Of a stretch of 64,000 bases of DNA, positions 6,481 through 15,329 are shown in pieces; the first letter of the stretch is position 1, and every line of letters starts with the position of its first letter. This stretch comes from Rothia nasisuis. Lineage in GTDB: Bacteria > Actinomycetota > Actinomycetes > Actinomycetales > Micrococcaceae. The position numbers and the translations under genes are program-made. Location of the stretch: contig NZ_CAKMSB010000006.1 in NCBI RefSeq assembly GCF_928381405.1, forward strand, positions 1 to 64,000, written 5' to 3'. The notes under the pieces were generated by a model. It was not told the origin of the DNA and did not search any database. It saw nothing but the letters and a program-made list of their open reading frames with translations.

Positions 6481-8499
6481 ATGTCTGCTCTTATCACCGC
6501 AGATCTCATCAGCCTCGATGAGAACCTCGGCAGCTCCCGCTTCGACGTGATTCGTCGCCTGGCAGAAGCTGTCGCAGAGACCGGCCGTGCAACCGACCTA
6601 GAGGCTCTCTACACGGCCGCCCGCGCCCGCGAAGAGAAAACTGACACCGGCATTCCTGGCGGCATCGCAATCCCGCACTGCCGCTCAGAGGCCGTCACAG
6701 AGCCCACCCTGGCTATGGCCCGCCCCAACCCCGCCGTTGATTTCGGCGCCAAGGACGGCCCCGCCGACCTCGTCTTCTTCATCGCGGCTCCCGCTGACGG
6801 CGACGAAGCTCACCTGAAGATTCTCTCCCAAATGGCCCGCTCCCTGATGAAGAAATCCTTCACCGCAGCCCTGCGCGAGGCAAAGACCGCTGACGAGGTT
6901 GTTGTTCTGGTGGAAGAAGCACTGGGCCTGCGCGAAAAGGCAGCTGAGGCACCCGCTCCCGCAGAAGCCGGGGCAACAGCGTCCGGCACGAGCGCAGCGG
7001 CTGCCGCAGGCACCACTGAGCCCGCCCGCCGCAAGAAAATTGTGGCTGTGACCAACTGCCCCACCGGCATCGCCCACACCTACATGGCAGCCGACGGCCT
7101 CAAATACGCCGCCGAAGAACTGGGCTACGACTTCAAGGTCGAGCCCCAGGGCTCCTCAGGCGGTGAAAAGCTGACCCAGGCCGAGATTGACGAAGCCGAC
7201 GCCGTCGTCTTTGCTGTGGCCCTGCCCGTGCGCGGACGCGAACGCTTCGCCGGTAAGCCCTACATCGAGGCCCCCGTCAAACGCGGTATCGACGAACCCA
7301 AGGTGCTGATTGAAGAAGCGCTAGCCGAAGCTGAAAACCCCGCAGGCAAGCGCATCACCGCAGGTAGCGCAGCAGATGCCGCCGAGGCAACCGCAGACTC
7401 AGGCCCCTGGGGCACCCGCATCTACAAGGCCCTGATGACCGGCGTCTCCTACATGATTCCCTTCGTGGCAGCTGGCGGTATCATCCTGGCTATCGGCTTC
7501 ATGCTCGAAGCCATCACCATGCCCAACCTGGGCGAGGTAGACCCCGAAGCCATCCTCGAAGGCGCCTCCCTCACCAACCTGAACGGCACCCCGCTCTCCC
7601 TCTACCTGGGTGCAGCCTTGCACACCATCGGCGGGTTTGGCCTCAGCGCTATGGTTCCGATTCTGGCCGCCTACATCGCCTACGGCCTGGCTCAGCGCCC
7701 CGGCATCGCCCCCGGCTTCATTGCCGGTTCGGTGGCCGTCCTCGTCGGCGGCGGCTTCCTCGGCGGCATCGTCGCTGGCCTGCTGGCCGGTCTGTGCGCC
7801 TACTGGCTCTCCCTGCTTAAGCTACCCCGTTGGCTTGCCTCCATGATGCCCGTGGTCATCACCCCCCTCATTGCCACCCTCTTTGCCGGTGGCCTCATCT
7901 TCTTCCTGCTTGGCACACCCCTGGCCTGGATTACCACCTCACTGACCGAGTGGCTGAACTCCATGACCGGTGCCTCAGCCGTCATTCTCGGCATCATACT
8001 GGGTGCCATGATGGGCTTTGATTTGGGCGGTCCCGTTAACAAGGCAGCCTACCTCTTCGCCACAGCCGGACTCTCCGCAGGCACCCTGGCCTCGCAGCAG
8101 GTCATGGCGGCCGTCATTATCTCCGGTATGGTGCCCCCGCTGGCTATGGCCCTAGCCACCGCCGTTCGCCCCAAGCTTTTTAGCACCCCTGAACGTGAAA
8201 ACGGCAAGGCAGCCTGGCTTCTGGGTGCCTCCTTCATCTCTGAAGGCGCCATTCCCTTCGCCACCGCCGACCCGCTGCGCGTCATCCCCTCCTCCATGAT
8301 CGGTGCCGCAATAGCGGGCGCGATCTCCATGGGCGCAGGCGTAGCCTCACCCGCACCCCACGGCGGTGTCTGGATCATCGCTCTGGTAGAAAACCCCATT
8401 ATGTTTCTTATTGCGGCGATTGCTGGCACCGTGGCAGGCGCACTCGTGTATATTGTTCTCAAGTCACTCGCAGGTCAGAAGACCGACGTTGCGGCCTAA
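6481..8499 (+). CDS. fruA: PTS fructose transporter subunit IIABC
   Basis: 672 residues joining three PTS modules. IIA (about 1-150) holds GIPGGIAIPHC with the phospho-accepting histidine; an alanine/proline linker (about 158-180) follows; IIB (about 187-285) has VAVTNCPTGIAHTYMAAD with the phospho-cysteine; IIC (about 310-665) is the membrane channel with around ten helices and a conserved FISEGAIPFA...DPLRVIP segment. It imports fructose and phosphorylates it to fructose 1-phosphate, using phosphate passed from EI and HPr, both encoded just downstream. Start ATG 6481 follows GAGGAGGAGC. Confidence 0.95.
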   Translation: MSALITADLISLDENLGSSRFDVIRRLAEAVAETGRATDLEALYTAARAREEKTDTGIPGGIAIPHCRSEAVTEPTLAMARPNPAVDFGAKDGPADLVFFIAAPADGDEAHLKILSQMARSLMKKSFTAALREAKTADEVVVLVEEALGLREKAAEAPAPAEAGATASGTSAAAAAGTTEPARRKKIVAVTNCPTGIAHTYMAADGLKYAAEELGYDFKVEPQGSSGGEKLTQAEIDEADAVVFAVALPVRGRERFAGKPYIEAPVKRGIDEPKVLIEEALAEAENPAGKRITAGSAADAAEATADSGPWGTRIYKALMTGVSYMIPFVAAGGIILAIGFMLEAITMPNLGEVDPEAILEGASLTNLNGTPLSLYLGAALHTIGGFGLSAMVPILAAYIAYGLAQRPGIAPGFIAGSVAVLVGGGFLGGIVAGLLAGLCAYWLSLLKLPRWLASMMPVVITPLIATLFAGGLIFFLLGTPLAWITTSLTEWLNSMTGASAVILGIILGAMMGFDLGGPVNKAAYLFATAGLSAGTLASQQVMAAVIISGMVPPLAMALATAVRPKLFSTPERENGKAAWLLGASFISEGAIPFATADPLRVIPSSMIGAAIAGAISMGAGVASPAPHGGVWIIALVENPIMFLIAAIAGTVAGALVYIVLKSLAGQKTDVAA

Positions 8500-8526
8500 C
8501 GACCTCAACTTTCGAAGGAAAACACT

Positions 8527-10224
8527 ATGACTACCTACAAGGGTGTCGGCGTCTACGCCGGCCGCGTTATTGGCAAGGTTCTACAGATGCCCGAGCCCAT
8601 CAAGGCTCCCTCATCTTCCCTGAAACTCTCAGATAGCGAGACCCCCGAGCAGGCCGCAGAACGTATCAAGGCAGCAGCCGAAACCGTCAAAAATGGTCTG
8701 CTTGAGCGTGCCGAAAACGCTGGCCGCGACGGCAAAGCCGTGCTCAAATCCACCTCACAGATGGCTACCGACCGGGCCCTTCTCAAGAGCGCTATCAAGA
8801 TTGTGGAGAAGCAGGGCAAGGCTCCCGAACTTGCCGTCTGGGAGGCCGCATCTGCCTTCGCCGACCAGATGGCAGCCCTGGGCGGCTACATGGCCGAGCG
8901 CGTTACCGACATCCACGACGTCCGCGCCCGCATCGTCGCCGAGCTGACCGGCCAGCAGGCCCCCGGCATCCCCGTCTCCGATGAGCCTTTCATCCTGGCC
9001 GCAATTGACCTGGCACCGGCAGACACCGCCACCCTGGATCCCAAACAAGTCATCGCGCTCATCACCTCGGACGGCGGCCCCCAGGCCCACACCGCCATTC
9101 TCGCCCGCGGACTCGGCCTGCCCGCCATCGTCGCCGCCAAGGGAGTCACCGAGATTCCCAACGGCACAGAAATCTACGTTGACTCCAACCAGGGCACCGT
9201 AGACACCGAGGTCACAAACGAGCATCGCACCCTGGCCGAAAAATACGCCAACCGAAAGGAACTCCCCGCCTTCGACGGTACCGGAGTCATGGCAGACGGC
9301 ACCCAGGTACCCCTCTACTCCAACGTCGGCGACGGTAAAAGCGCAGAGAAAGCAGCCGGCCTCAAGGCAGAAGGCGTTGGCCTGCTCCGCACCGAATTCG
9401 GCTTCCTGGGTCACGATACCGAGCCCTCGGTAGAAACCCAGACCACCACTTACAAGTCTGTCTTCGATGCCTTCCCCAGCAAGCACATCGTCGTCCGTAC
9501 CCTCGATGCGGGCGCTGACAAGCCCCTGCCCTTCCTCAACGTCAAAGAAGAAGAGAACCCCGCTCTGGGTGTGCGCGGCTACCGCACTGACTGGACCGTG
9601 CCCGGTGTTCTCGAACGCCAGCTCGAAGCCATCAAGGCAGCAGCTGACGGCTCCGATGCCGACATCTGGGTCATGGCCCCCATGATCTCAACCACCAGCG
9701 AAGCCCGCCGCTTCAAAGAAATGGTGGACGAAGTGGGGCTCCACACTCGCGGCGTGATGGTAGAAACCCCCGCAGCAGCCGTCAACGCTGAAGCGATCCT
9801 CGGTGAAGTCGACTTTGTCTCCATCGGCACCAACGACCTGACCCAGTACACCATGGCAGCCGACCGCCTGCTCGGCGACCTGGCCCATCTCAACAACCCC
9901 TGGCAGCCCGCCGTGCTCAAGATGATTAAGCTGACCGTTGAGGGTGCCAAGCGAGCATCAGCCAAGGCCGGCGTCAAGAAGTACGTCTCCGTGTGTGGCG
10001 AGGCGGCAGCCGACCCTGCGCTGGCTGTCGTCCTGGTGGGCCTGGGTGTTGACACCCTCTCCATGAACGCAGGTGCCATGGCGGCAGTCTCAGCCGTGCT
10101 CAAGTCGGTCACCCCGCAGAAAGCACAGCAGATCGCCATTGACGCCCTCGACCAAATCTCATCAGCTGAAGCCAAGGAAGCAGCGCGTAAGCACCTGCCT
10201 ATCCTTGACGAGCTCGGGCTCTAA
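8527..10224 (+). CDS. ptsI: PTS enzyme I (phosphoenolpyruvate-protein phosphotransferase)
   Basis: 565 residues, normal for enzyme I. It takes phosphate from PEP and passes it to HPr. The swivelling phospho-histidine lies in TSDGGPQAHTAILARG (His about 188); the PEP-binding barrel shows GLLRTEFGFLG, GVRGYRTDW, VSIGTNDLTQYTMAADR and the C-terminal VCGEAAADP containing the catalytic cysteine. Start ATG 8527 follows GAAGGAAAAC, 27 nt after fruA, indicating cotranscription. Having ptsI beside fruA suggests that this locus supplies the general PTS proteins for the cell. Confidence 0.95.
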   Translation: MTTYKGVGVYAGRVIGKVLQMPEPIKAPSSSLKLSDSETPEQAAERIKAAAETVKNGLLERAENAGRDGKAVLKSTSQMATDRALLKSAIKIVEKQGKAPELAVWEAASAFADQMAALGGYMAERVTDIHDVRARIVAELTGQQAPGIPVSDEPFILAAIDLAPADTATLDPKQVIALITSDGGPQAHTAILARGLGLPAIVAAKGVTEIPNGTEIYVDSNQGTVDTEVTNEHRTLAEKYANRKELPAFDGTGVMADGTQVPLYSNVGDGKSAEKAAGLKAEGVGLLRTEFGFLGHDTEPSVETQTTTYKSVFDAFPSKHIVVRTLDAGADKPLPFLNVKEEENPALGVRGYRTDWTVPGVLERQLEAIKAAADGSDADIWVMAPMISTTSEARRFKEMVDEVGLHTRGVMVETPAAAVNAEAILGEVDFVSIGTNDLTQYTMAADRLLGDLAHLNNPWQPAVLKMIKLTVEGAKRASAKAGVKKYVSVCGEAAADPALAVVLVGLGVDTLSMNAGAMAAVSAVLKSVTPQKAQQIAIDALDQISSAEAKEAARKHLPILDELGL

Positions 10225-10347
10225 ACCACCGCCGTCCACTCCTTGATAAATCACGCTCAAATCGTGCGTTAACACGCGCGAAACATACGCGACTGATTTA
10301 GACTCAGTAGTGGACAGCAAATCCACCCCCTTTGTAAGGAGAACACC

Positions 10348-10626
10348 ATGGCAGAACGTATTGCCACCATCGCAAGCCGTGTTGGCCTGCACGCCCGCCC
10401 CGCAGCGATTTTCGCTGAGGCAGCCGGCGACCTCCCAGTAGAAGTCACCATCGCAGCTGAAGGCGAGCCCGCAGATGAGGCAATGGACGCAGCGTCCATC
10501 CTTTCCCTGATGTCACTCGGTGCCAAGCACGGCGACAAAGTCGTTCTGCGCGCAGAGGGCGATGGCGCCGAAGAAGCACTCGACACCCTGGTCAAGATTC
10601 TCGAGACCGACCACGACGCCGAGTAG
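10348..10626 (+). CDS. ptsH: PTS phosphocarrier protein HPr
   Basis: 92 residues. The active-site His15 is in SRVGLHARPA, and the regulatory-serine region is kept as DAASILSLMSLG with a serine near residue 50. HPr carries phosphate from enzyme I to the sugar-specific IIA domain of FruA. It lies 123 nt after ptsI; that gap holds a TAGACT hexamer (10299-10304) that could be a -10 box but lacks a well-spaced -35, so separate transcription is possible but not shown. An AAGGAG ribosome site precedes ATG 10348. A strong terminator follows. Confidence 0.95.
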   Translation: MAERIATIASRVGLHARPAAIFAEAAGDLPVEVTIAAEGEPADEAMDAASILSLMSLGAKHGDKVVLRAEGDGAEEALDTLVKILETDHDAE

Positions 10627-10655
10627 ACTCTAAGGTCTTTAGAACACTCGGTTAG

Positions 10656-10703
10656 ATAAGGCGCTTGTTCCCCTTAGCTTGGGGAGCAAGCGCCTTTATC
10701 TTG
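10656..10703 (+). terminator. Terminator of the fructose PTS operon
   Basis: Inverted repeat with arms AAGGCGCTTGTTCCCC and GGGGAGCAAGCGCCTT around a short TTAGCTT loop, followed by TATCTTGTT. Strong GC-rich stem, placed 30 nt after ptsH. Confidence 0.85.
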
Positions 10704-10803
10704 TTGCGCGTTGCTTCTTGTTCTAGGAATCGTTTAGAGGTAGGCTTTGATATGAAAGCTAGTGGTGAGGGAATTTCCCCAAAAGTCCTCAGAGCATCAC
10801 CCC

Positions 10804-10834
10804 GCAAAGCCCACGCTTAGGTGTGGGCTTTTGC
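10804..10834 (+). terminator. Hairpin AAAGCCCAC/GTGGGCTTT before the DUF3800 gene
   Basis: Arms AAAGCCCAC (10806-10814) and GTGGGCTTT (10823-10831) with loop GCTTAG and a trailing TTTT. It lies about 25 nt before the DUF3800 start and is the kind of small hairpin often seen at borders of acquired modules. It may terminate upstream reads or sit in the leader of the downstream gene. Confidence 0.6.
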
Positions 10835-10859
10835 CGTGAGAAGGAAGGTAACAAGGACA

Positions 10860-11768
10860 ATGCTCCTAGCGTATATCGATGAGATAGGTGAGCCGGGAGC
10901 CTTCATCGCACGCGACCATCCTAAATACAACACTTCTCCCGGTTTCGGATATGCAGGGTTTGTCATACCTGAAGAGCACGCTCGTGAGTTTGGGTCCATC
11001 TTCACCCAGCAGAAGCGGAATCGGTTTAAAGGGAAGGCTCAAGAACAAGATATTAAATATTTAGAAGTCAAGGGGTCTGAACTTTTCCGTGGAGATACTC
11101 CAAATTTACATCCTGAGCATCTTCGCTTTTTCTGTTCTCTAGTAAATGAGCTAAGGTCCTTCGGAGGGCATCTTTTCTATTACGTAGACGAAAAGGAGCT
11201 TGGAACACCCAAGCAAACTCAATTAGACGTCGAGAAGAGAGAGGCCGATGCTATGAAGGAAACCCTCAATCGTTTAGCTCGCCATGCAGAATCGAAAGAA
11301 CAGAATCTCTTGGTCACTATCGACAGCATTAATGAGAAGCAACGTGCACAGCGTGTTGCTCGCATGTATCAGCATATCTTTTCTCGGTCTACTGAGTTTG
11401 AAGAGATGCTTAGACTGCTAGAGGCTCCCATGCACTTGGATAGTAAACTGTCGTCTAATATCCAGTTCGCAGATTGGGTTGCTGGGTACCTAACACGGGC
11501 TCTCGACCGTCAACTGATTGAAGACTCGAACTACATGTGGATAGGTAGGGACAAATCAGCTGGACGTTTGCAAGGTAGCTTTACTTATGAATCAAAGCTC
11601 CATTTTTTCAATCGCTCTGTCAAAGATATTCATCATTGGTATATTCTGGCTCAGGAAAGGCCTCTCTACCCTCCCATTCACGGGCAGAAGGTGGGAGATG
11701 CCCTGCACCAGCAAGAGGTTGCCAAGATTTTCGCAGCTAGTAGAAAAAAATACTTCTTCCATCTTTAA
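10860..11768 (+). CDS. DUF3800 domain-containing protein
   Basis: About 302 residues from ATG 10860, which follows AAGGAAGG and AAGGAC; an earlier in-frame start is possible but less well placed. The N-terminus LLAYIDEIGEPG matches the DUF3800 opening motif (YIDESG), and QFADWVAGYLTRA near residue 220 matches the family's second acidic motif. DUF3800 has an RNase-H-like fold by family knowledge and is often found in phages and defence neighbourhoods; its activity is undefined. Third-position AT use is clearly higher than in the ptsH and FemAB genes on either side, suggesting transfer. It stands alone, with a palindromic element right after its stop. Confidence 0.75.
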   Translation: MLLAYIDEIGEPGAFIARDHPKYNTSPGFGYAGFVIPEEHAREFGSIFTQQKRNRFKGKAQEQDIKYLEVKGSELFRGDTPNLHPEHLRFFCSLVNELRSFGGHLFYYVDEKELGTPKQTQLDVEKREADAMKETLNRLARHAESKEQNLLVTIDSINEKQRAQRVARMYQHIFSRSTEFEEMLRLLEAPMHLDSKLSSNIQFADWVAGYLTRALDRQLIEDSNYMWIGRDKSAGRLQGSFTYESKLHFFNRSVKDIHHWYILAQERPLYPPIHGQKVGDALHQQEVAKIFAASRKKYFFHL

Positions 11769-11769
11769 G

Positions 11770-11898
11770 AAGGATTATTCATAAGAGCAGGTGGAGTAGT
11801 TTCGCAGTGAGTCTGGTGAGCTTGCGAGATAGCTAGTGAACTAGAGGAGAAGATCAGTAGCGACTGTGAGCCTGTCATACCGTTTGAATCAGCCTCTT
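11770..11898. repeat. Dispersed TTATTCA-bounded intergenic element, copy A
   Basis: Begins AAGGATTATTCA at the DUF3800 stop and ends TGAATCAGCCTCTT; the two ends are imperfect inverted repeats. The interior has GTGAGCTTGCGAG-type sequence resembling copies B (24028-24139), C (44815-44916) and D (46511-46591). This is the most diverged copy. The remaining sequence to the FemAB start holds no gene that I can see. Confidence 0.4.
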
Positions 11899-12061
11899 TA
11901 GTGTCTGAAGCAGGAGGTTTCTTTTAAATGTGGAGTATGAGTAGGAAAAGACAGCTCATCTCACGCTGTTAAAGGATGCGCGCCCCGCCCCACAGTCGAT
12001 AGACTGGGAAGCTGAAACCTTTCCCGCGCCCACTCGCGCACCGAAAAGAAAAAGAGGGACC

Positions 12062-13162
12062 TTGCGAGAATTCACAGCCCGCTTCGCCACCGACGCCGAA
12101 ATCGCCTCCTGGGACGGCCACGTCATCGCTAGCCCCGGCGGCGGCAACCTGCTACAGTCAGCGTCCTTCGCCTCCGTCAAGGCCAAGCACGGCTGGAAGC
12201 CTCTTTACCTGGTCTACGAAGGCACTACCGTGCTCAACGGTGAAGAGGCCCCCTTTACCAGCTGTAACCTGGTCCTTGAAAAGTCGGTACCTGCCCTGGG
12301 CAAAATCTGGTACATGATCAAGGGCCCCGGCGTGAACTCTGTTGAAGAGATTCCCGCTATTCTCGATGCTAACAAGGACTTCATCAAGCGCGAGAAGCTG
12401 GGTGTCTTCGCGGTCAAGATTGAGCCCGACATCATCGCAGACGACTCCATCAACGCCTTCATGGCCAAGACCGGCCTGGTCAAAAGCTGGAACATCCAGC
12501 CCAACGACTCCACCGCCATTCTCGATACCGACAAGAGCGAAGAAGACGTGCTCAAGTCCCTCTCCTCCCGCGGCCGTAACGCTGTGCGCCGATCGGCGCG
12601 TGAGGGGTGCCAGGTGCAGCGCGTAGAGTTGACCGAAGAGAATATGAAGAAGATGTACGCCCTCATGGACACCGTGGGGCAGGGCAACGCCAACGTTCAC
12701 CTGCGCTCCTACGACTACTACCGTGACTTCTGGACAACCTTCGAGAAGGCCGGCCAGGGCCGCCTCTACTTCACCTATGAGGACGGCGAGCCCTCCGTGG
12801 GTGCCTACGTGATTCGCTACGGTGAGAAGGGCACCTACAAGGACGGCGGCTCCAAGCCGCGCCGTAAACAGTACGGCGACTCCCACCAGGTTCAGTGGAC
12901 TGCCCTGACCGACCTGATGAAGGAATTCGAGATTAAGAGCTACGACTTCTGCGGCACCCCGCCCAAGAGCGAGCTTAAGAACAAGGATCACCGCCACTAC
13001 GGCCTGGGCCTTTTCAAGACCTCCTTCACCAAGGACGTCATTGACTACGTGGGCGTGTGGGATCAGGTCATCTCACCGGTCAAGTACCGGGCCTGGAACA
13101 GTGCCGTTGAGAAAGTCATGCGCCAGATTTGGGTGCGCAAGACAGGCCAGCCCTTCTATTAA
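12062..13162 (+). CDS. FemAB-family peptidyltransferase
   Basis: 366 residues starting at TTG 12062 (ribosome site AGAGGGA just before it; no suitable ATG). Two GNAT-like halves typical of FemA/FemX/MurM enzymes, with KSLSSRGRNAVRRSAREG near residue 165-180 and GAYVIRYGEKGTYKDGGS near residue 245, a segment that normally binds the aminoacyl-tRNA acceptor end. These enzymes add amino acids from aminoacyl-tRNA to the lipid II stem peptide, forming interpeptide bridges at the cytoplasmic membrane face. The added residue cannot be told from sequence. Stands alone between DUF3800 and the ThrE pair. Confidence 0.85.
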   Translation: MREFTARFATDAEIASWDGHVIASPGGGNLLQSASFASVKAKHGWKPLYLVYEGTTVLNGEEAPFTSCNLVLEKSVPALGKIWYMIKGPGVNSVEEIPAILDANKDFIKREKLGVFAVKIEPDIIADDSINAFMAKTGLVKSWNIQPNDSTAILDTDKSEEDVLKSLSSRGRNAVRRSAREGCQVQRVELTEENMKKMYALMDTVGQGNANVHLRSYDYYRDFWTTFEKAGQGRLYFTYEDGEPSVGAYVIRYGEKGTYKDGGSKPRRKQYGDSHQVQWTALTDLMKEFEIKSYDFCGTPPKSELKNKDHRHYGLGLFKTSFTKDVIDYVGVWDQVISPVKYRAWNSAVEKVMRQIWVRKTGQPFY

Positions 13163-13238
13163 ATCAACACTTGGCAAGCAGCCCTAGGGCACAGATGTGC
13201 CACTTCACCGCACGAGGCGGAAGGAGTAAACCTGAACC

Positions 13239-15329
13239 GTGAGTAAGAGTTCCGCTCCCTTACAGCAGAAGGCCTACCCTTCCGCTTCTGCTTTTGATAT
13301 AGCTTCATCTGCTGATGAGGCCAGCGTCGGGGCATTCGGGCAGACCGCGCTTCTACCGCGGGTCTCTAGCGGCACACCGGGGCAGAAACAGCAGGACGCT
13401 ACCGCCCCACCTACCGGAGGGGCAGCTGGCGGGGAGCGGGGCGGTATCCAGAACCCGCCGGCCGCATCGACCGGTAGTAGTTGGGGCCCTGTACCGGTTA
13501 TCTCACTTGATGAGGTACGCGATCCTCGGTTGCGCGATGCCCTCGCGCACCTGGGGGAGTCTGCGCCCCCAACCCCTGAGAACTCTGCCTTTGATTTGAG
13601 CGCGCCGGCCACCTATCAGGTGCCTTCCGCATTTGGGCCGGCTACCGACCTGACCCTGGGGGCCGCTGCAGAACCTGATTCTGCCCCGACCACCGCAGGG
13701 AACCCCACGGTCGATGAGGCTACCGGGTTGCAGCAGGCCTCCTACCCCTCGGCGTCTGGCCCACACACCGTCAACCTACCGGTGGCCCCACCGGCCGCGT
13801 CAGACGCTAAGCGCCCTTCGCGTGTGCGCTCTTCGCTCAAGTCTTTCGTCAGCACCGACCAGTCGTTGACCAAGCCCATGAGGGGTATCGCTCGTCTAGC
13901 CCAGCGGCCCTTCAACATTGCGGCCGCCCATCGGGCCGCCTACGTGCGCGAAAAAGAAGAGGCCCGTGAGGTGCTCAACTTCTCCCTGCGCCTGGCCGAA
14001 ACCATGTTTCACTATGGGGCAGATACGGTCGATGTAGACTCCGCTATCGTGGCGGTATGCGCAGCCTATGGGCTCGACGACGTTGAAATTGATATCACCA
14101 ACCAGTCCGTCATCATCAACTATGTATCAGACATTGATGAGGTTGACGACCAGACCCGCGCCATTTCCCTGGATGGCAGCACCGAGGCCGGTGCCGGTAA
14201 GGAGCGCTTTAGCCACACGGTCATGCGCGTGGTGCGTTCCTGGTCAGAGAATTACGCTGCTCTTGACGATATCTACAAGCTCATCAACGACATCACCGCC
14301 GGGGGGCTGCCCCGCCACCGCGCAGAGCGCCGCCTACACAAAATTAACACCGCCAAGAAGCCCTACTCACCCATGGTCATTATGCTGGCCAATATCGTGG
14401 CGGCCTTCTCGCTGGTTCTGGCTCTGGGCGGCTCGTTAGCTGCGGGCGCTGTGGGCGGTATCGTCTTTCTCGCGATTCACTTTGTGAACAGTCTGATTTC
14501 CCGGCTCAAGATGCCAGGTTTCTTCACCATGGCCGCAGGGGCGGGTGTGGTTACCTTCGCCGCGATTTATATATCAGATGAGGCATCTCTCTTCTCTCAG
14601 GTGGGATTCCACGTGAGTGCACCGCACATAGTGGCGGCAGGCTTGATTATGCTGCTCCCCACTGCTCGTCTGGTGTCAACGGTGCAGGACGCCCTCAACG
14701 GCTTCCCGCTCACGGCAGCGGGTAAGTTCGTCTCAACAGGTATGTCCTTCTTAGGTATCGTGGTGGGGCTGGCCTCAGCGGTGGCTGCCCTTTCGGTGCT
14801 GGGAGTGAGCGAGCTCGACATTACCGAAACACGCTTTGTGGGCGCCACCCCTGTGGTCTCCTATATTTTCTTCATGCTGGCCTCACTCGCTTTCGCTGTA
14901 ACTACCCACGCCCGCTGGCGCACCCTCCTGTGGATTCTGCTCATCTCTACCTGCGGGTTTGCCGCCTATCAGGGCTACACCCTGTTCTTTGGTGCCGGTG
15001 CTGGCCGCGCTAACACCGCCTTTGCCGCGCTCGTCATCGGCCTGATGAGCACCTTCTTAGCCTTCCGTCTGCACGCTCCAGCCTCTATCTTCTACGTTCC
15101 GGCGCTGACCTTCTTGCTCCCCGGCCTCTCGGTCTTCCGGGGGCTCTACCTCTTCACCGTCGAGGCCAACTCGGCTACCGGAGTGCCCGGCATGGTCGCG
15201 GCTATCGCGGTCATTCTTTCCATGGCCTCCGGTGTGGTACTGGGTAGCTACCTGATGCAGTACATCATCCAGCGTTACCTGGCCACCGCTGTCAGCGGCA
15301 CCGATTCGAAAGAAAAACGTGACCGATAG
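13239..15329 (+). CDS. thrE: ThrE-type threonine/serine exporter, copy 1
   Basis: 696 residues from GTG 13239 preceded by AAGGAG. A long Ala/Pro/Ser-rich, probably disordered N-terminal region (1-230) leads to the ThrE N-domain (about 245-390), with LRLAETMFHYGADTVDVDSA, then about ten membrane helices (390-680). ThrE exports threonine and serine in Corynebacterium; the N-domain (DUF1212) shows similarity to hydrolases. The family is normally near 490-550 residues, so the extra N-terminal region is unusual. Its stop overlaps the start of a second ThrE paralogue by 11 nt. Confidence 0.85.
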   Translation: MSKSSAPLQQKAYPSASAFDIASSADEASVGAFGQTALLPRVSSGTPGQKQQDATAPPTGGAAGGERGGIQNPPAASTGSSWGPVPVISLDEVRDPRLRDALAHLGESAPPTPENSAFDLSAPATYQVPSAFGPATDLTLGAAAEPDSAPTTAGNPTVDEATGLQQASYPSASGPHTVNLPVAPPAASDAKRPSRVRSSLKSFVSTDQSLTKPMRGIARLAQRPFNIAAAHRAAYVREKEEAREVLNFSLRLAETMFHYGADTVDVDSAIVAVCAAYGLDDVEIDITNQSVIINYVSDIDEVDDQTRAISLDGSTEAGAGKERFSHTVMRVVRSWSENYAALDDIYKLINDITAGGLPRHRAERRLHKINTAKKPYSPMVIMLANIVAAFSLVLALGGSLAAGAVGGIVFLAIHFVNSLISRLKMPGFFTMAAGAGVVTFAAIYISDEASLFSQVGFHVSAPHIVAAGLIMLLPTARLVSTVQDALNGFPLTAAGKFVSTGMSFLGIVVGLASAVAALSVLGVSELDITETRFVGATPVVSYIFFMLASLAFAVTTHARWRTLLWILLISTCGFAAYQGYTLFFGAGAGRANTAFAALVIGLMSTFLAFRLHAPASIFYVPALTFLLPGLSVFRGLYLFTVEANSATGVPGMVAAIAVILSMASGVVLGSYLMQYIIQRYLATAVSGTDSKEKRDR

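Noticed and set aside
8755-9486. 243-residue minus-strand frame inside ptsI
   Set aside because: Exact shadow of a GC-rich coding gene on the plus strand; no motifs; the enzyme I assignment is certain.
10299-10304. Promoter for ptsH from the TAGACT hexamer
   Set aside because: No -35 at 16-18 bp, so not listed as a promoter.
12158-12997. 279-residue minus-strand frame opposite the FemAB gene
   Set aside because: Antisense shadow produced by third-position GC bias; no ribosome site or family match.
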